A stretch of 64,000 nucleotides of DNA, taken from positions 33,877,772 through 33,941,771 of the forward strand of contig CM067348.1 of the NCBI GenBank assembly GCA_034190875.2. Reading direction: 5' to 3'. This DNA is from Urechis unicinctus. Taxonomy: Eukaryota > Annelida > Polychaeta > Xenopneusta > Urechidae. The translations under genes were made by a program, and so were the position numbers. The notes below the pieces were generated by a model. It was given only the letters and a program-made list of their open reading frames with translations. It was not told the origin of the DNA and did no database searches. Positions within the stretch are counted from its first letter, which is position 1. Each line of letters begins with the position of its first letter. This document shows positions 35,288 through 51,996 of the stretch, piece after piece.

Positions 35288-36056
35288 CTACACTAAAACA
35301 TTTAACATTTTCTGCAGTTGTAAGCATATCAAATGTGGTTCACATTATTATGATAATAATGTATGAGCTAGGTCAACATTTTTATTTATTTCAGCTTCGT
35401 GCCTCTATACGGTCAACTAATCATGAGCAGGTTCTGGTTTTATTATCAATACTTTATTATATCTTGAAAGAAACTACAAAAGTATAACAGTTGTCCAATA
35501 TATATTCATATCAATGCAAAAACATCAAAGGCATACACACCTACAATACCATTTCGTCCAAACATGGCTCTGACCTTTGTGTGCACTCTTTATTAAGATA
35601 TGATAACCATCTATTTTAAGGTTGAAGACAATATCCCCAATGGTGGTGTCAATTAGGATTGGACCGCGATGTTTTTACCTTGCACATCATCAATGACTAT
35701 AAATGTTAATAACTCCTTGACCTTTGTTCTGAGGTCACTGGAATGTCTGTCAATCAGTGTGGTATCAAGCCTATTTATTGATCCTTGGCAATGTGGATCA
35801 GTCTATATCTTAGGCTGAACGAGCCAATTATAGTGAGTGTTCACAGTATTACATGACAAAACATTTCTGAAAAACAGAAAGTTTGTCTCAATGTCTGCAC
35901 TTAGCTTTATGGAGCCAAGGTGTTGGTGATTACTGCCTTGTCTACACTAGAACATTTGACGTTTTCTGCAGTTGTAAGCATATTAAATGTGGTTCACATT
36001 ATTATGATAACAATGTATGAGCTAGGTCAACATTTTTATTTATTTCAGCTTCGTGC
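35288..36056. repeat. Pair of 115-bp direct repeats, 654 bp apart (start to start)
   Basis: 35,288-35,402 and 35,942-36,056 both run from CTACACTA through CAGTTGTAAGCATAT, GTGGTTCACATTATTATGAT and TATGAGCTAGGTCAACATTT to CAGCTTCGTGC, with about six differences. The second abuts the 3' end of the DIRS-like fragment, so they may be terminal repeats of that element or of a nested one. The 540 bp between show no gene. Confidence 0.85.
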
Positions 36057-36069
36057 TTTGTGTGAGGGG

Positions 36070-37524
36070 TTTATTAGCTTGCGCATGGTAGACAGCACGC
36101 GTTGCAGGTAAATCCTACCGCCATGAACGACGAGCGTATCCCACTGGAGTTTGCCAGCGAGGCTTTGCAACCGCTTTAGAGAGGCGCGGCGTGTTGTGCG
36201 AAATTGCTGCAGAAGTTGTTTGAAGGCCTGGGCCTTGTCGAGCGGGAGGCTGAGGGTGCAGTCGTAGGTGTCGATTTGAATGCCATTTCTCGTAGTATTT
36301 GCTTCTCTACCTCGGGATGTGCTGCAAGGGCGGATTTGTATTTATTGGTGTTACCTGGTGACGGGGCATGTCATTAATGATGGGGAATCATGAGTGATGC
36401 CGGACAAGAGATATTGTTGGTCAGGGTCGTTGTCCAGATGCGTCTGCCATGCGGGAAGGTGGTCGGTGAGGGATGAGGAGGTGGGTGGGGGGGGGGACAG
36501 GTATGTCTAATTCCTCGCAGGCGCGTTTTTTGACTGCTCGGTGCTGGTATGTGTGTGCTGTAGCTGGCTATGGGGTTCACCGCAACCGGGTACACTGCAG
36601 CGATGGGCGTACCTACAGGCTGTGCCCCAGTGACATCTGCCTGCATTAAACAAGCGGCAAATCTCGTTTGGGCGTCTGGTACGGGCGCTGGAGAAGAGGA
36701 CTGACTGACGAGATGAGGCCTGCAGACGGGGGCGAGTTTCGAGGTAGACTTCGACGAGGTGTATGCTGTCGTGCCCCCATTCGCATTTGGTCTGTGACTG
36801 CTATTTGCGATACTCCTTGTCGTATATGAGGAGCGATTGCCAGGTATACTTGGTGGCCAGCTAGGCAATCTTCTCCATATAGTTGAGGTACAAGTTAGTG
36901 TCCTGAAGGGGCAGATTGCCTCGAGCCATGAGTTCTAGCATGATTGTTAAGCTGGCACGCTCGTCACCGTCAGTGAATATCACGCGCTCCGATGACGGGA
37001 GAGAGGGAATGTAGTCTGTAATGGCCAGGTGTGAGCTTAGCAAAAGGATAGTCACCTGTTTCGGGTTGTTGAATCTTAGGTTGGAGGAGCTGCGCGTCAC
37101 ATTCCACTGGCCCGAGAGTTGGAGCGCTGACGTTTGTCTGCATCGGTACAGGGGGTGAGATGATATGTTCCAACAGGCGGATCTGTCCCAGAGGTGTCAC
37201 TCCTATGTCTAGGATATCTTGTGGCTTTAGCAGGGCGAGGGTAGGCAGCGTGGTGAAGCCGTTAGACTTCAATGTTTCGACATTGCATTCGTCTACACCT
37301 TGCAATGTCAACCATTCAGTCAAATTATCAGCGTTGGCCCCGCCGCTGCTTCCCCTGATGGTTGTAGGGAACCGGAGAAGTAGGTCTTGGCGGGTGTGTT
37401 GCTGAGGAGTTACCTGAGTGATCGGCACAGGTGTCGCAATTTGTGGTGCCAACGGGCCTGATGTAGATGCCCAAATCTCTGGGAAGAGGCTTGACTCAGC
37501 CATAATGTCCTTTTCAAGAGGCAA
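36070..37524 (-). mobile_element. Truncated DIRS-like retroelement: SAM domain, CCCH motif and RT/RNase H remnant
   Basis: On the minus strand, the frame from 37,524 (or the second Met at 37,503, MAESSLFPEIW) carries a SAM-like domain at about residues 64-122 (NLTEWLTLQGVDECN, LKPQDILDIGVTPLGQIRLL). After a frameshift near 37,040 come ASLTIMLELMARGNLP and LYLNYMEKIA, then a stop. Another frame gives a CCCH zinc-finger-like stretch, ICRLFNAGRCHWGTACRYAH (about 36,610-36,675). Near 36,315-36,080 follow VEKQILREM and, after a jump, DTYDCTLSLPLDKAQAFKQL and RLQSLAGKLQWD, which match the end of a DIRS/Ngaro-type reverse transcriptase-RNase H region. The core reverse transcriptase is deleted and no tyrosine recombinase is seen. 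The family label rests on the RT tail. Confidence 0.6.
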
Positions 37525-37529
37525 GATGA

Positions 37530-40500
37530 CTAGAAAAAAACAGATAGGCTCGTGTTATATTGTGAAAATAAATAACCAGCATCTGTATACTGGGTCTTTC
37601 TATCTTTTAACTGCATTGCTCTCCAAGCTTTCATTCAAATTCAGTTCTCTAATAAAGATGCAAATTGAAATGCATTATCATATATATAGAGCTCTGTTAA
37701 AAATTGGGCCCATGTACTGTAAATATGGAAGAAATTCTATTCTGAACCAACCAGATATGTGTATGTCCACAAATCTACACATATATCTTTCATTAATATA
37801 GATATCTATGTCAGATGTGAGCTTGGGAACCTATCAGAGACCACTGCTTGAATTGACCATAACTAATGTGGGCGTGTACTTGGCACAAATGGATTGCCTT
37901 GACACAGTCGGTTTGTTTGCTTGTATTGAGAGACATTATATGATGAAGTATTTTTAAATTTTTTACCACAACCATACCACATTTTTGGAACATTGTCCGA
38001 TTTTCATTTAAATAGTTCTGAAAACTCACACAATATGCAGGACACATAATTATGAACAAATGTGAAGCAATGGCAGAATTAAGCAGTGATACAATCATTG
38101 TTCCTCATTGTTCACTTCTGAATTAATGCATAGTCTGTTATGTGTCAATTATATTAATTTTGTAATGAATTCTGTAAAATGCATGTGCTTTTGTTTGTTA
38201 GATACAGAACCAGCTGCCTAAGCAAGTACCAGCTATGCCAAAAGTCATCCTGTGACAACAAGCCCTGTAGACACCAGACTTAAAGATGTCAACAAAACAG
38301 CTTCATTTCTAGTGACTCAGAGTCAGATCAGGATGTCTCAAGCAGAACATGCATCAAAGATACAAGTATTTTTCATTCCTCTGTGGTCTGTTTCCTAGTG
38401 ACAAGGTATAACCCAAAGAAAGGCTTCATTGCATTATAAAATGAATTCCAGTTAAGTGACCTTCATAAAAATTTAACTACCTACTGCATGGTCTATAAAG
38501 GCTTGTGCTAAATTACGAATGTCATTACAAGTCAGCTATAACTAGAAGCTAATAGCGAAATATGAAAACAATATATCAATGCACATGCAGACCACTTCTA
38601 ATGGGATACAAGGCAGACCTAAGCTCTACCACTTGCCTTCAGAAGTTATATTCAGCTTCCCAGTCCAAGAAAACTACTCCCAGGTATGGTATATATACTT
38701 CAGAATATATTGTATTAATCAGGATAAATTTTGACAGAAAGATCATTCGCAGTGTCTCTTATATGTTAGTTGTCATATATTTCATACAATTGTTGCACAA
38801 TGTGGCGCAGACTGAATTGTTATTAAAGCTTGTAGATTAGCCATTCACTGCCATGTGATGTTTCATGATTAAGTAACTTCATCTGATGCTTTATCAATAA
38901 GTTATATCTTCTATTCTCAGCATTGCACTTCAGACAGATTATCACACAAATTAAAGCTACACTGACTAAATGTACAATCTGTGTAGCACTAAAATAATCT
39001 CTCTTATTGTTCTGTGCATTTGTCTGAAGATGTCCTGGTCAATCTCAAACCTGCTGAGGTGCTGCAATCTTGTGTTCAACATCAATTTAGTCTATAAAAC
39101 ATTTATGGTCACCATCTTATGCAGAATGCATGTTTCACTATTCATATGACACTAGCCTCACACCCTACATCACTTTGACACCTGCAGTTGTTCTACACAA
39201 TTCAATCAGACAAATGTTAGGTGATAGCTGTACCAGCAAGGACCACTAACTAACATTCTGTGGGATGATGCATCAATCTGAACCACTCATCTCTTTCCTC
39301 CAGTTTTGGTTCAATGACAGAACTGTTATCTCTGGATTAGTGGTTCCAAGTAATTTGCTTCATATGTGTGCATGTTGATTGTTTCAGGGAAGAAAGAAGT
39401 TCTTAAGTCAAAGCTGCCAATGGGACGTTCCCTACTTAAAAATTAGGAAAAAATTATGAGCAGCGCAAGCTCTAATGGGCCTTGTACCACTTGTTAATTA
39501 TGCTTGAAATGTCATTAACCACGGATAATTGTAATGAGCAGTGCTAGTTCCAAATGGATGTGCCACAAACTCTTAATTATGCTTAAAATGTCAATAAACA
39601 TGCATAATTGTCATACAAGTGACCTTTTAATCACTATATAGTTTATAGACAATATTACACATGCCCAGTTTATCTAGTTAATGATGCAATAATATTTCGT
39701 CCTATAGCTTTTGACAGTAAAAAACGATTTTTAAACTATGTTTACCCATGTCCTCAATGCTAAAACTATAATTACTAGTGGACTTACTTGTTCCATAGCT
39801 ATGATATTAATGTTGTGTTACCTGCATTTCAAATCCAACGGCTTTTAAACAACAAATTATGGCCATGTGAAACCTGTTCGCTGGGGAGAACTATGAATGT
39901 ATTACTTTAACAGATGATATAATCAGAAATAATAGAGATAACATAGCGGTAGTACGATTATTATTAAGTTATTAGCGTATATTTCTATGAACTAGAACAA
40001 AAAGTTCTTACAAATAAACATGCCTGTCTGTGAGCTAAATTGGATGAGAAAAAAATGAAAGAGTGCATACGACAGAGCCTGAACGATTAAGCGTAATGAT
40101 GAACCACGGAGACGCCTCCATTGGCAAACAAACAACCATATAGCGCTGAAGAGTGTGAGCCACAGGGATTTATATAAATCGTCTATTACTATAATTACAT
40201 CGGAGTTGTTATATTAGTAGTAATAAATCCTTATGCGGAGTGTGTGCAAGATTGGGGCTTAACCTCGCTTGCAACATCGAAGTTCACTTAGCGACGGAGC
40301 GTACAGATATCAGACAGGATGTGGAAGGAATGTGGGATGCTATTGAACTATGTTCACGTTTTTTCAATGATAAGAAAGCCGACCCCTGTCAAGTTCATAT
40401 TAAGGCTCTCGGCCCATATTGTGCGTTCTATCCCACAACTTGCTATACGATTTCCAGTTTCACAGTGCGCGTATCTCGGTGTAGATATATCAATTCATGC

Positions 40501-40780
40501 GCCGGGCCCAACAATCGAAAGCGCCAGACAATTAGAGCCTTTGCTTCTCCATGTTTAAATTACTTTTGATAGTACTTCTTTTGATATGAAATGAATGAAT
40601 CGTTGTTAATTAAACATGCATCGCACCTTAACTGCACGTCAATTCTATCGCTTATTACCACTTCAAATTAAGATTCCCCGTCATACAGACAGGGATGAAA
40701 GACATATCCCATGGCACAGATGCAAACATTTAATTCCCGTCACAACAAGCTCACCACAATGTCGCATAATTTTTTTTGTG
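37530..40780. other. Intergenic, no supported gene
   Basis: AT-rich sequence with scattered short frames. The pair of overlapping plus frames at 40,240-40,569 has no recognisable domain. Confidence 0.35.
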
Positions 40781-41107
40781 TGTCCCAAAGCGTTTGGGTT
40801 TTTGTTATGTGCCAAAATAGTAGGTTTTTTTATTATGTCCCGGAATGGTTGTTTTTTTGTTATGTCCAAATTGGTTGGATTTTTTTACGTGTCTCTAATA
40901 CCCGAACTATTTGGAACACCCATTTTGGTACTAAAAATATATAAGTTTAATAGAACAATGAAAATCCAATATCCGAAACCGAAACATGCTATTGACAGAC
41001 CAACAGTAAACAAGAAATGATCATCATAATGAATATTTTTTGTCGCTCCAATGTCCCAATAGTTTTTTTCGTACATGTCCATAATAGTCGCATTCGTATA
41101 TAAATAT
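40780..41107. repeat. Tandem TTTTGTTATGTCC(A)AA motif region beside a TA array
   Basis: TTTTTGTTATGTGCCAAAAT, then TTATTATGTCCCGGAATGG and TTGTTATGTCCAAATTGG repeat with a period near 37 bp, followed by CCCATTTTGGTAC. It resembles the region at 22,690-23,113 and again sits next to a TA microsatellite. Confidence 0.55.
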
Positions 41108-44847
<3,740 letters not shown>

Positions 44848-45132
44848 CCCTTAAGTAAAAACGGTAAATAATTCCGTTAGGTGAATATGGTATATAGATA
44901 ATCCCACAGGGTGAGAACGGTGAGTAACTAATCCCAGGAAGTGAGAACGGTATGTGAAAAATCCCAGGAAGTGAGAACGGTATGTAAATAATCCCAGGAA
45001 GTGAGAACGCTATGTAAATAATCCCAGGAAGTGAGAACGGTATGTAAATAGTCCCAGGAAGCGAGAACGGTATGTAAATAGTCCCAGGAAGCGAGAACGG
45101 TATGTAAATAGTCCCAAAAGTTGGAACGGTAT
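44848..45132. repeat. 30-bp minisatellite, about 9 units
   Basis: TCCCAGGAAGTGAGAACGGT followed by ATGTAAATAA (or ATGTAAATAG). Each intact unit contains GTAAATA, a forkhead-type core. Units decay towards the left. Confidence 0.92.
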
Positions 45133-48100
45133 GTAACAACACTGTATGGTCGGTTAGGGCCATTCGAAAGCACCTGCAACTGATAGCCCGCTAATCTGTG
45201 ATCTTCTATACTCAACTTATTTGTTGCTAATTGTGTCAGAAGTCTACAAATTCTAAACACTATCGAAATAAAGAACCGGTGATTACTCTCTGTCAGGCGT
45301 TGGTTTTTTCAAGAGGGAGCATGGCCCATAGCCTCCTATTAGCGATTTGCATTGTTTAATGCTGTGTCTGTTTGATAGATGTTTAGAAATATTGTAACGT
45401 ATAAAGTTATGTATATTATGATTCATTTCGTACTATTATTGGTATACAGAATACATGATGCATTACGTACACTTCCAAGAAGCACCTCTTGATTTTTTCT
45501 TTTCTGTGGAGTAGGCAAATATTTTTGACAATATGTTTTGCTTAATACATGCAATCAGTCCCAATTCAACATATATCCCCCAACAGATGAAACCAGGATA
45601 ATGTTGCAGGATGAGAGTGTGTGGGGCAATAGGAAGATTCAGTTGGTGGGCATACATGACGAAGACATGTGTGGGGCAATCTATGTCAGTGACTGTTTAA
45701 GGATGGATGCTTTGGGCTTTCATGGGCTGCAATAGCTGGCCCCTGGCTCCATAACTATGATTATATTGCATCACATTTTTTTTACCTAACGTGTTAATCA
45801 TTTGACTCGAAGGCCAGATGGTAGAAAATTAGAATGTAATCGTTAATAGAGAAAGATTTGGTATGGAATTTGTACTCAAAGGAGGAGCATTGTAATTGAC
45901 GTATATTGCTGCCAGAGTAGAGAAATCAAATATGCTGATTATATTCTTAAGATCTCGCTTAAACCACAGTTACACTATGAGACCTGCAAAATCCATTTTG
46001 ACGATGATGCGTTGCCGGGGTTTCCCAAGTATTGAAAGTTTCTAATCCTAATCGTTCAGTAACATGTAAACAATTAAAGTACAGCCCATGAATTGAGAGA
46101 AAAGGCTATACACAAAATGGCAAATCAGACCCAGATCAGCAAGGTTTGTACCTGTCTCAATTTGATTGTTGTGCCATAATTCGATGAAACAGTGTCTTCA
46201 TCGGATGAACGTACAATATCAACGAAGCCGTAAATTTACTGACAAGATTGCGATTCAGTGACGTCATGTGGTGAGTTTATCTTTATGATACACAGAAGAC
46301 CATGCTACACCATATCCGGTTTGACCTTACGTGTCTCACAATGTGACAAAAACAAGACGCCCAGTGCCTATGATGTGGTACATCTTCAATGGGGATAATT
46401 TGCAATGTCAATTATCGATGATAATGAAAACGTAACTCCAGCTACAAAGGGTGATCAAAGGGTGATCAAAGGGTGATCAAAGAATGACCACAGAGCGGCG
46501 AGATGCAGTTTGCATTCACAAAGTGTATCCGAATGAATTTCAGAGGACAATGGCTCACCATATGCCATCATACTGGATGGACCACGCTATTCCGTTGTCA
46601 ACTACAAGTTTGATTTTTTGATACTGAGTTCTGGAGACTTATTTGTTGGTGTCAAAACAAATAACGTTTTATTTATTTTATTTAACGACTAATGTGATAC
46701 CAATAAGCAAATCAGTCAAAAGGAAAAATGCAACACGTCAACCGTTTACTGTTCTGAGCGAGTCACATCACAAAACTTGGCTCAAACTATTGTCATTACG
46801 CCTTACTGTAAAACTATTATCTATACAGTCCCTTAAGTTAATGTACCAAGCCGATTAACAAAGGTAAGGACAAAGTAATTCATAGAGGAGCGTAACATTC
46901 TGAGCCACACACCTTCGTATGATTGAGAAGCACTTATGTAAATGGACTTTCCGCCTTTGTCGTATGTCTAATGACCACTTCAGATAATGTAAATGACAAC
47001 AAAGGGTTCTTTTGGAAGCACTCTCTTTTCATACTGCAGCCGGTTTACTACACTCTTTGCTTGAAGTGCTTTGAATTAAATAATCGAGGCGAGCTCGCCT
47101 TTTACAGCGACCCGTGCTGCCTGGTTTCAAACTCATTAGCCATATATGTTATCGCTAATATCACACTTTATCTTAACCTATGTCTTGTTGCTACTGTGCG
47201 GGCGCAATATTATGCCGTCTAAGAAATGGGTCACCAAATAAATGGATCGATATCGCGATAATTCGAAAAAACTTGTACTGACTTTTGTTGAGGATACTCA
47301 AATGAACTATGCTGGCAACGGTATATTGTATATTATAACTGAGTTTGATTCAAAATGCCTGTGACGAGCAACTAAAAGTATATTCTTGAGCTACCTTAAA
47401 GGCTAAGATCTTTCCGACTTTGTCACAAATTAACTGGATGATAACAATGTGCTGTTATGTAGCACAATCTGTGGCTGCGTTTCCTGTCTTTAGCCTGCCT
47501 TTCGAGCTACTTCGCTAATGTCGGAATATTGCACTTAGCCGTAATGCTTCATTCGCCAATCCCTAAATTGCCATTCTATGACCGACCTCCATCAGGACTC
47601 AAAAGCTTCTGGACATATAGGGAAATAACAATGTCAAGTATGATAGTGATATAGCGCAGTGAACTGCCAGGTAGAAGGATCGTACTGGGCTTACCTCAGT
47701 CATATCAGCAATCATTATATTATGCAACTATTTAGTTGGGAAATATCAATGGTCATTGATATATTGGACCAAGCCCACTATCGTATGTAGTAAAACTGAG
47801 ACTGCATTGATGGGTTAAAACCCAAACAAGGGGTTTCAAGCCAGCACACTTATGACCAAGCTTACAATAGTTTCAAGTATGATTGCACATGTTTATATGA
47901 GCGATCTTGCCATTGTTACCTGGTGATCACTAAATCAAAATATTATCTATGGACGTGTTAGGTTCATTTGATTTCTCTGAGTAACAACACATCAGAGCTG
48001 TCGTACAGGGGTCAATAACTCTCTATAGCTCTGCACTATAAAGTAACTGAGAAGCAATTGACCGTGGTGGAATATTTAAGGTTGTTTCAAGGCTGGGTCC

Positions 48101-50253
48101 GACCCTCAGCAGATATGCCTGTTGGCATAGTGCAGTCCAACACTAACTCGGCCCCAGCCTCCGTAGTTATGCCTGGGGGCATGGTGTTCAAAATATTCTT
48201 GCCGGTTCGACCGCTAAGAGAATCGTATGAGGGGAACACACACTGAATCGCATTTTGTTATATATTGTCACACTATGTGTGCGTCTATGCGTATTCCCTG
48301 GTGCGTTGGTGTGTAAATGTATTTGCATAGCCGTATGTGTTCGTCCTCATTACTTTGTTTATTGACGGATGTGTAGCTAGTCGAATCATCCACTCGGCTT
48401 TACCATGTATAGCTATAATGTCCTGAATCAACCTATTGTCGTTGAAAGAATGCACGCGTAAATTAGTAGACGTTTAATGACTTTACTGAACCATATAAAT
48501 TTTCTTACATTTATTCACATTCCAACTCACACCACATGGCAGGTTTATCAAACTCTTAGTGTGCCCAGTACAGTATGTTCGTCCTCTCGTCTGACATTAC
48601 GCGCAGTCATCGAGAGGCATACTTGGTAAAGGCGAAGTTGTATAACTGTGCAATATGACACAAGTAATCGCTTCCAACACCAGAGTATACAAATAGGCCA
48701 GTGTGAGTAAATTGCACCGGCAATCCGTCTTTTTACATTACATTTTTCACTCGCGATTAGCAACCGGAGACATTCGTTTTGTCTTTATGGCAAATATGAT
48801 GGACATAAGTGCAGACTATTTATTCAGTAGCGATGTGGGTCAGGTTAGTTTTTTGCAAAACACTGAACTTTCGTCCGGTATAAATCACCCGTGTTTATCT
48901 GGTTAGCATTTGTGTGTCGTTCTTCCATCAACATAATCGAACAGGCAACAAGTCATTAGCTGCAATATGACAGTCCCAATTATCTGCTTGTGCAATGTAT
49001 TGCCGCCTATGCCTGAAGTCATTCAATTTTTCACTTCTTAGGATATAGGTGTTCTACTGCTGTCATAGAGTTTTCATCATCATGTCATCTTGAATCAAGC
49101 TTGCATGATACACCGTGACAGTACACGCGCTGTTGATATTACTAGGACTACGTAAGATGTATCATCGAAGTAAAATCGTCAGCTCGACATCATTTTCATA
49201 TTGAACACAGTTAGGTTTCCGCAAAATCATTGAAACGGTCAGGAACAACGAGAGCAACCACTTCGTGAAGAAAATGCAGACATTATTGAGACGCTTATGG
49301 AGGGAGCGAATTCGATTGCGACTTGCACACAACGCGACAAAGTGACGCCAAAGTTGTTAAATTAATCAGTTTTCTTTGCAAGTGGATGTAAGATGACAAA
49401 AGTGGTTGTCAGAATGACAAGTAATACATTACTCGAACGGGCTGCGCTATGGCGAAAGATATGATATAAATGCCAATTTATCATAAAGTTTACCTACTAG
49501 TAAATCGACAACTGTTGCTGCTGGTATGAGCCGTGGAGCAGGCTGTTATTGAGCCCACATGGTATGTCAATATACACGTTCTTCTCATTGTATTATTGGA
49601 TGAGCGCATTTGCTCTTGTGTCTGAAAGACAGATGTCAAGATGAGGAGCTATTCCTACTGAATGGACTCAGTATTAGGGAACAGGTTGCGTCTATTGTAC
49701 AATTTGTATCAGAGCCTACCTCCGAGGTCAGCCCGGTCATCATGCAAATCGCCAACCGCGAGGTGCAGAACATGATGGCACTTAAAGGATTTCACACTGT
49801 GGTTTTGTACCTGACCCATTTCTGGTCAATAGCTATCTATTGTTAATGCCGAGTAATTTGCTTATGAAGCCTCCCGTGTTCACCCCATTAACTCATGCGA
49901 AGCTATTCATTAACACGGTCGAGTTCCTCATGACGTCAGTGTGATTGAAGAGCTCGTTTTCTGTGACAGCTGGGCGTCCAGATGGAGGAATTGTTCCCGT
50001 CATTTTGCATGATGTTTAATCTCACTGCTTGCTAGTTTATTTAGTTATATTGGCTTCACCCGCTGCATCTTACACAAGTAGCACACAGCGGCGCCTGCTA
50101 ACGAGGAAGGTGTAATTATATGAGAGACCGACAGAAGCTCAAAACAGCACAAAACTTGGTCAATCAACCTCATATTCATCACTATATCATCTCGAGTCCA
50201 CATAGCACCCGCATGATAGTAGCGTACATCTTATAACTGTATTGAATAGAGAT
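45133..50253. other. Intergenic, no supported gene
   Basis: Scattered short frames without domains. Three to four tandem AAAGGGTGATC words lie at 46,447-46,480. TGACGTCA octamers occur near 46,258 and 49,931. Confidence 0.4.
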
Positions 50254-50613
50254 GGTTACCGTTGCGGACATTTTGTCTATTACTAAAACGTAAAACTTCT
50301 GAGTGCTTTCGCAAGACATATATAATTATCATAGACAGACAATAAAGACAATGAAGACAAGGGCTATTTATAGAAAAATATTTAATGGCATGTGTCCTAA
50401 GTGATGATGTGGTGATTTTTTTTTTGTTTGAAACCAATAGAAAAGGTTACCGTTGCGGACATTTTGCCTAATAATGAGACATTAAGCCTGTGAGGGCATC
50501 TGCTAAATTTACCTAACTTCTGCAGGCGGTGTCAAGAGCAAGACAATTATCATAGAAGGACAATAAAGATAGGGCTATTTGTAAATGACTGCTTCCTAAC
50601 TGACGATGTGGTG
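50254..50613. repeat. Diverged tandem pair of about 165 bp
   Basis: 50,254-50,414 and 50,445-50,613 both begin GGTTACCGTTGCGGACATTT, share CAATTATCATAGA, GGACAATAAAGA-like and GGGCTATTT blocks, and end GATGTGGTG. Clear similarity with several indels indicates an old tandem duplication or two copies of a short dispersed repeat. Confidence 0.8.
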
Positions 50614-51289
50614 CATTTTATTGCTGTAATGATCAATGCGTTTGTGTATGAAACAAATCATTCATGTTCGGAACATAGACATTTATACAAACACATATTT
50701 TCTCATAATCTTTGTAGAAAGGCCAAAGCAAATTATAATTCGTTTGTTATTCAAGTATACTTGTATGCATCATCTCTAAGATACAAAAACGTGAATGCAT
50801 TTTTTTTCTCGGTATGGTATAATAGCAAGCATTTCCCTGCCTTATGCCACAATCTATTCGAAAATTCGACTTAATCTGCCAAACAATAGATACAACAAAG
50901 CACACATCAGTAAGCGCCGAATATGTGTAGAGAGAATCGTATTGCGGCCACTCGCTATATGTTTTGTTAAGCAACTCAACGGAAATATTAACTTTCGAGA
51001 TAGTTACGAAGCTGTATCCTGTAATTTCATTATCTTGCAACATCGTTAATTTGCGATGAAGGTCGAAACAGTCCGTCTGCCATGATATTGGCCACAGAAC
51101 CGCGATTCACCTTTTTGTTTTTCGATATTACCACCTCTTTGTATCATATTATTATTATCGCCACCATCCTACTAGCTTGCCATACGAAATACAAAACAAA
51201 AATCCTAAAACATTACTTTTGTCCAATTTTGATAACCAACCATTTCAGATTTTTTTTTATACTACTGACATTGTTTAGACAATCTTAGG
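50614..51289. other. Intergenic, no supported gene
   Basis: Overlapping short frames only. On the minus strand near 51,235-51,250 is AAATGGTTGGTTATC, echoing the motif at 22,730, so the repeat may extend to here. Confidence 0.4.
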
Positions 51290-51915
51290 TTACACAGCTT
51301 CCACAAAGCATTGCGTTTTTAGGTCTTTCAGGAACCGAAAGAAACTTTCCGCTTAAATTTGGTGCAACAAAAACAACAAGGTGATAATCTTATATCAGTT
51401 CCATTTAAATGAAAGAACAAGTGCTTATATATAGTAAATAAAAGGTAAATAAGATATGATAATTTGAAAGCAAATAACTTTCGACTGAAGCTATTTGGTT
51501 TCTTCCAAATTGGTCGGGTTGACAGGCTTCTGTGAAGTTCTGAGCAGCTAGATGTACGCAGAATGACACGGAGCAGTGGAGGCAGCATCACCCAGCCCTC
51601 GCTCTTATAATATACGTTTTAATCATTTATTTTCGTATTGTTAAATATCAACTGCAATCATGCAAACCAGCCGAGAAGTTTAGGCAACGGGGCAAAGTAT
51701 GTTCCTGGCATATAATTGTGTGTCCAACTGCATATGTTCATTCATATATTCACAAATTGCAACAACACTGGTGATGCCACAATATTGATGAAGCTACAAT
51801 ATTTAAGAAGCCACCTCATCGGTGAATTTACCATTAACATGCATGCAGACGAAAATAAATATTCACGAGTGGTTGAGCACATGGACCTTAATATTGCAAA
51901 TGTGACTCATTACGT

Positions 51916-51996
51916 AGAATAGTGAGGAGGTCATGTGGCTTCATCTACTTTACTGTCAGTAATGCAGATGAAGCAACATGACCTCCTCACTATTCT
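51916..51996. repeat. 81-bp hairpin, right copy
   Basis: AGAATAGTGAGGAGGTCATG pairs with the end CATGACCTCCTCACTATTCT. Same length as the hairpin at 18,061, with a few differences including one mismatch in the stem (GAAGCAACATG instead of AAAGCCACATG). Confidence 0.9.
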
